Of a stretch of DNA of 9,923 bases, positions 6,900 to 9,923 are shown piece after piece. The first letter of the stretch is position 1; each line of letters begins with the position of its first letter. This DNA comes from DASTHS01 sp035718085. GTDB taxonomy: Bacteria > Actinomycetota > Acidimicrobiia > Acidimicrobiales > Palsa-688. The position numbers were made by a program, and so were the translations under genes. The stretch is from assembly GCA_035718085.1 (NCBI GenBank), contig DASTHS010000198.1:1-9923 (forward strand), written 5' to 3'. The notes under the pieces are model-generated. The model had not been told where the DNA came from. It did not search any database and saw nothing but the letters and a program-made list of their open reading frames with translations.

Positions 6900-7491
6900 C
6901 CACCGGCTGGTGCCGCCGGGCGCCCGGGCAGAGCGCCCCCGGCACGTCACCGCCGTCAAGTTCGTCGTCGCCGGGGGCTTCGGCGTCGGCAAGACCACCT
7001 TCGTCGGCGCCATCTCCGAGATCCCCCCGCTGCGCACCGAGGCGGCCATGACCGAGGTGGCCATGGGCGTCGACGACGCCTCGGGCGTCGCGACCAAGAC
7101 CTCGACCACCGTGGCCATGGACTTCGGGCGCCTGACCGTCGACGAGCAGTTGGTGATGTACCTCTTCGGCGCGCCGGGGCAAGACCGGTTCACCTTCATG
7201 TGGGACGACCTGGTGGTCGGCGCCCTCGGGGCGGTGGTGCTCGTCGACACCCGCCGCTTCGACCAGTGCTTCGCCGCCGTCGACTACTTCGAGAGCCGCA
7301 ACATCCCCTTCGTGGTCGGCCTCAACCAGTTCCCCGACTGCCAGCGCTACCGGGCGGAGGACGTCCGCGACGCGCTGGCCATCGGCGCGCACGTGCCGAT
7401 CATGGAGTGCGACGCGCGCGACCTCGGCTCGGCGCGCGACGTGCTGCTCGAGCTGCTGCAGATGCTGCTGCGCCGGGCCCAGGCCCGCTAG
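6883..7491 (+). CDS. cvnD: Conservon small GTPase (CvnD type)
   Basis: This 202-residue Ras-like GTPase is the effector switch of the conservon. Visible motifs: G1 GGFGVGKTT (31-39), G3 region LFGAPGQDRF (94-103) with Gln100 at the usual catalytic-Gln place but the DxxG Asp absent, as is usual in this family, then ALGAVVLVDTRRFDQCFAAV (114-133). G4 is NQFPD (148-152), where the guanine-specifying Asp is one position later than in NKxD. The G5-like segment is CDARD (176-180). The GTG at 6883 has a GAGGA 9-13 bp upstream inside cvnC; GTGs at 6889 and 6910 are possible alternatives, and all keep the G1 loop. It has no lipidation motif or membrane helix. It is the last gene of the operon; its stop lies 9 bp from the stop of the convergent pilT gene. 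Partner proteins are probably cvnA-C products. Confidence 0.92.
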   Translation: MSVPSDHRLVPPGARAERPRHVTAVKFVVAGGFGVGKTTFVGAISEIPPLRTEAAMTEVAMGVDDASGVATKTSTTVAMDFGRLTVDEQLVMYLFGAPGQDRFTFMWDDLVVGALGAVVLVDTRRFDQCFAAVDYFESRNIPFVVGLNQFPDCQRYRAEDVRDALAIGAHVPIMECDARDLGSARDVLLELLQMLLRRAQAR

Positions 7492-7500
7492 CAGGCGACC

Positions 7501-8640
7501 TCAGGCGCTGGGCACGAGGCGGCCGCCGGCGAGGCGCAGGGCCAGGTCGCTCGGCATGCTCGCGGCCGCCATCGCCTCGCCGGCGGTCAGGGCGCCGGCC
7601 GCCACCATGGCGGCCAGGTGGGCGTCGAAGCTGCACATGCCGACGTGGTCGCCGGCGTCGATGAGCGACGCCAGGGGCGGCCCGTCGATGGGCGCGGCGA
7701 TGGTGCCGGCCACCCGGCCGGTGCCGAGCAGCACCTCCTGGGCGAGCACCCGGAGGCGGTCGCCGTGGCGCTCGACGAGGCGCTGGGCGACGACCGCCCG
7801 CAGCGTGCCGGCGAGGTCGCGCCGTCCGTCGGGGCGCTCGCCGGCGGGCAGCAGGCCGACCAGGCGGTCGACCGCCCCGGGGGCGTCGTCGGCGTGCACC
7901 GTCGCCAGCACCAGGTGCCCGGCCTGCGCCGCGGTCACCGCCACGCGAGCGGTGTCGCCGTCGCGGACCTCGCCGATCACCACGACGTCGGGGTCGTGGC
8001 GCAGCAGGTGGCGCAGGGCGGTGGCGAAGCTCGCCGTGTCGGCGCCCACCTCGCGTTGCACCAGGTAGCCGCGCTTGTCGTGGTGCAGGTGCTCGATCGG
8101 GTCTTCGACGCTCACGATGGTCGCCGCCTGGGTGGCGTTGATCCGGTCGACGAGCCACGCGCAGGTGGTCGACTTGCCCGAGCCGACCCGGCCGGCGATC
8201 ACCACCAGCCCGCTGCGCAGGGCGGCGAGGTCGCGCACGACCGGCAACAGGCCGAGCTCGTCGGCGTCGGGCACGGTGGCCGCCACCACGCGCACGGCCA
8301 GGGCGGGGCCGCCGTCGGCGCGGAGGGCGCTGACCCGGAACCTGCCGGCGTGCACGTCGGGGAGCACGAGGCGGAAGTCGGCCTCACCGGCGGCCCACCC
8401 GGCGGCGGCGGCCTGCGGGAGGCCGCGGGCCACCACCGCCTCGAGCTCGTCGGCGTCGAAGGGGGGCAGGGGAGCGGGCTGGAGCCTGCCGTCGACCCGC
8501 ACCCGGGGCCGGGCCCCGGCCTTGAGGTGCAGGTCGGACGCCCCCACCGCGACGGCGTGGGCCAGGGCGGCGACGAAGCGCTGCCACACCGGTGCCGGCG
8601 TGCCCAGGTCGATCATCGTCGAGGTGCCCCGAGTCGCCAC
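7501..8640 (-). CDS. pilT: PilT-family pilus retraction ATPase
   Basis: This is a 379-residue cytoplasmic hexameric motor ATPase expected to power pilus retraction. In order: the PilT N-terminal motif GASDLHLKAGARPRVRVDG (33-51), Walker A GRVGSGKST (150-158), Asp box VEDPIEH (178-184), KRGYLVQREVGADTASF (189-205), Walker B with catalytic Glu DVVVIGEVRD (218-227), and His box GHLVLATVHADD (241-252). These separate it from PilB and TadA/CpaF ATPases. The usual C-terminal AIRNLIRE motif is not recognisable; the matching region reads GRVAGTIAA followed by an Ala/Pro/Gly stretch, while GMCSFDAHL (334-342) corresponds to the PilT GMQTLD element. GTG at 8640 is taken as start because TAGCCT lies 6 bp upstream; ATG at 8616 would shorten it by 8 residues and keep all motifs. 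Unlike the other pilus genes it is on the minus strand. Confidence 0.92.
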   Translation of the reverse strand: MATRGTSTMIDLGTPAPVWQRFVAALAHAVAVGASDLHLKAGARPRVRVDGRLQPAPLPPFDADELEAVVARGLPQAAAAGWAAGEADFRLVLPDVHAGRFRVSALRADGGPALAVRVVAATVPDADELGLLPVVRDLAALRSGLVVIAGRVGSGKSTTCAWLVDRINATQAATIVSVEDPIEHLHHDKRGYLVQREVGADTASFATALRHLLRHDPDVVVIGEVRDGDTARVAVTAAQAGHLVLATVHADDAPGAVDRLVGLLPAGERPDGRRDLAGTLRAVVAQRLVERHGDRLRVLAQEVLLGTGRVAGTIAAPIDGPPLASLIDAGDHVGMCSFDAHLAAMVAAGALTAGEAMAAASMPSDLALRLAGGRLVPSA

Positions 8641-8646
8641 CTGGCG

Positions 8647-8652
8647 AGGCTA
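8647..8652 (-). promoter_or_regulatory. Possible -10 box for pilT
   Basis: On the minus strand TAGCCT (TAnnnT type) ends 6 bp before the GTG at 8640, as expected for a leaderless actinobacterial transcript. I see no convincing -35 box, so confidence is low. Confidence 0.35.
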
Positions 8653-8682
8653 CGACGGCCGCCGAGGACCGCCGTGGAGGGT

Positions 8683-8697
8683 GCGCGCTCTGCGCGC
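8683..8697. repeat. Short inverted repeat in the pilT/aroC divergent gap
   Basis: GCGCGC-TCT-GCGCGC is a perfect 6-bp inverted repeat roughly midway in the 109-bp gap between the divergent starts. It could be an operator or a chance GC palindrome; nothing else supports a function. Confidence 0.25.
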
Positions 8698-8736
8698 CGG
8701 GCCACCGCACGCGGTCGGGTGCTCGCGCCGGGCATC

Positions 8737-8742
8737 TACGCT
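8737..8742 (+). promoter_or_regulatory. Possible -10 box for aroC
   Basis: TACGCT (TAnnnT type) ends 7 bp before the GTG start of aroC, and no Shine-Dalgarno is seen, so the transcript may be leaderless. No clear -35 box is visible. Confidence 0.4.
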
Positions 8743-8749
8743 TCGTGGC

Positions 8750-9901
8750 GTGCTGCGCTACCTCACTGCCGGCGAGTCGCACGGCCAGGCCCTGGTCGTC
8801 ATCGTCGAAGGGCTGCCGGCGGGGCTGCCCGTGACCGCTGACGACATAGGGGCGGAGCTCGCCCGCCGCCGTCTCGGCTACGGGCGCGGGCCGCGCATGC
8901 GCTTCGAGCGCGACCAGCTCACCCTGCTCGGCGGGGTGCGCCACGGCCGCACCCTCGGCTCGCCGGTGGCCATCGAGATCGCCAACACGGAGTGGCCGAA
9001 GTGGGTGGAGGAGATGTCGCCCGCCCCGGGGGCCACGGCCAAGCCGCTGACCACCCCCCGGCCGGGGCACGCCGACCTGCCGGGCATGCAGAAGTACGGC
9101 TTGGTCGACGCCCGCGACGTGCTGGAGCGGGCGTCGGCCAGGGAGACCGCCGCCCGGGTCGCGGCCGGCGCCCTGGCCAAGCTGCTGATCGGGCACCTCG
9201 GCATGCAGGTGGTGAGCCACGTCGTGCAGATCGGCCCGGTCGTCGCCAAGGCCGGCCGCCGACCGCTGCCCGACGACCTGGCGGCCGTCGACGACTCGGA
9301 GGTGCGCTGCTTCGACCCCGACGCCGAGGCGGAGATGATCGCCGAGATCAAGGCCACCGCCAAGGCCGGCGACTCCCTCGGTGGCGTCGCCGAGGTGATC
9401 GCCTACGGGGTGCCGGTCGGTTTCGGCAGCCACGTGCACTGGGACCGCAAGCTCGACGGCATGCTCGGCCAGGCGCTGATGTCGATCCAAGCAGTCAAGG
9501 GCGTCGAGGTCGGTGACGCCTTCGACCTCGCCGGTCGCCGTGGATCGGAGGCCCACGACGCCATCGGCTGGGATGCCGGGAGCCGGGTCTACACCCGTGA
9601 GACCAACCGCAGCGGTGGCGTCGAGGGCGGCATCAGCAATGGCGAGCCGGTGGTGGCCCGTGCCGCCATGAAGCCGCTGGCCACCCTGAACCGGCCGGTG
9701 CTCGGCACCGTCGACGTGGTGACGAAGGAGGCGACGAAGAGCTTCAAGGAGCGCACCGACGTCACCGCCGTGCCCGCCATGGGGGTGGTGGCGGAGACGA
9801 TGGTCGCCCTCGTGCTCGCCGGCGAGGCCCTCCGCAAGTTCGGGGGTGACTCCCTCGACGAGGTGGTGCGCAACCGCGACGCCTACCTGGCGGCCCTGTG
9901 A
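8750..9901 (+). CDS. aroC: Chorismate synthase
   Basis: Chorismate synthase catalyses the last shikimate-pathway step, 5-enolpyruvylshikimate-3-phosphate to chorismate, using reduced FMN. The protein has 383 residues, normal for the family, and intact signatures: GESHGQALVVIVEGLPAGLP (8-27) with His11, RRLGYGRG, TPRPGHADLPGMQKYG, RASARETAARVAAGALAK, the GSHVHWDRKLDGMLGQALMS region, NRSGGVEGGISNGEPVVARA and RTDVTAVPAMGVVAE. The GTG start gives MLRYLTAGESHG, the usual N-terminus. The frame stays open upstream to 8075, but that extension is antisense to pilT and has no family resemblance. It is followed by a 4-bp overlap with a likely aroK, suggesting an aro operon. It is a housekeeping gene and its link to the pilus region is probably only positional. 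Confidence 0.98.
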   Translation: MLRYLTAGESHGQALVVIVEGLPAGLPVTADDIGAELARRRLGYGRGPRMRFERDQLTLLGGVRHGRTLGSPVAIEIANTEWPKWVEEMSPAPGATAKPLTTPRPGHADLPGMQKYGLVDARDVLERASARETAARVAAGALAKLLIGHLGMQVVSHVVQIGPVVAKAGRRPLPDDLAAVDDSEVRCFDPDAEAEMIAEIKATAKAGDSLGGVAEVIAYGVPVGFGSHVHWDRKLDGMLGQALMSIQAVKGVEVGDAFDLAGRRGSEAHDAIGWDAGSRVYTRETNRSGGVEGGISNGEPVVARAAMKPLATLNRPVLGTVDVVTKEATKSFKERTDVTAVPAMGVVAETMVALVLAGEALRKFGGDSLDEVVRNRDAYLAAL

Positions 9902-9923
9902 GCGAGGGTCCCGAGCGCATCCT
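9898..9923 (+). CDS. Start of a downstream gene, probably shikimate kinase (3' partial)
   Basis: GTG at 9898 overlaps the aroC stop (GTGA) and reads MSEGPERI before the window ends. This resembles the residues before the Walker A of shikimate kinases, and aroK commonly follows aroC in Actinobacteria. Only eight codons are visible, so the identity rests mainly on context. Confidence 0.45.

Noticed and set aside
7501..8640. Reading the minus-strand ATPase as TadA/CpaF or PilB
   Set aside because: The ASDLHLKAG start, the VEDPIEH/QREVG block and the length fit PilT, and the PilB zinc motif and N-terminal domain are absent.
8661..8668. GCCGAGGA resembling a sigma-28 -10 box upstream of aroC
   Set aside because: No CTCA lies about 17 bp upstream, and the site is some 80 bp from the aroC start.
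8075..8749. Upstream extension of the aroC frame
   Set aside because: The extra 225 codons are antisense to pilT, Ser/Arg/Thr-rich and absent from chorismate synthases; the family N-terminus begins at 8750.
1..9923. tRNA, rRNA, CRISPR, insertion sequences or attachment sites
   Set aside because: I saw no tRNA-like cloverleaf, no regularly spaced direct repeats, no transposase motifs and no terminal inverted repeats.

Overview
The window is very GC-rich, with long antisense shadow frames, frequent GTG starts, stop/start overlaps and no insertion sequences, RNA genes or CRISPR. It carries type IV pilus genes without PilP or PilQ, a Streptomyces-type conservon (sensor kinase, roadblock, DUF742, small GTPase) and chorismate synthase. 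This points to a monoderm high-GC actinobacterium. The pilus plus conservon plus aro combination suggests the Acidimicrobiia or relatives, but that placement is inference from gene content.

Layout. Bases 1-508 hold the 3' part of a major-type prepilin gene. Bases 573-2875 hold a two-gene pilus platform operon: a natural PilM-PilN fusion followed by a PilO-like protein, ending at a perfect 14-bp hairpin (2905-2936). Bases 2990-7491 hold a tightly packed five-gene operon: a coiled-coil protein with an SMC/Rad50-like C-terminal ATPase half, then cvnA, cvnB, cvnC and cvnD. A PilT-type retraction ATPase lies on the minus strand (7501-8640). It converges on the conservon with 9 bp between them and diverges from aroC (8750-9901). 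A gene that looks like the start of aroK overlaps the aroC stop and runs off the window.

How the genes may work together. PilMN and PilO would form the inner-membrane assembly platform, the pilin is the fibre subunit, and PilT powers retraction. The conservon pairs a Ras/MglA-like GTPase with a roadblock protein of the MglB class, the type of module that sets pilus polarity in Myxococcus. Its position inside a pilus locus suggests control of pilus activity or placement; this is inference.

The most striking non-coding signal is a shared element, CTCAA-N16-GCCGA, in the two intergenic gaps upstream of pilMN and the conservon operon, placed 15-16 bp before the start codon both times. It resembles sigma-28/FliA/WhiG promoters. 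It would put both pilus platform and conservon in one regulon, with leaderless or near-leaderless mRNAs.
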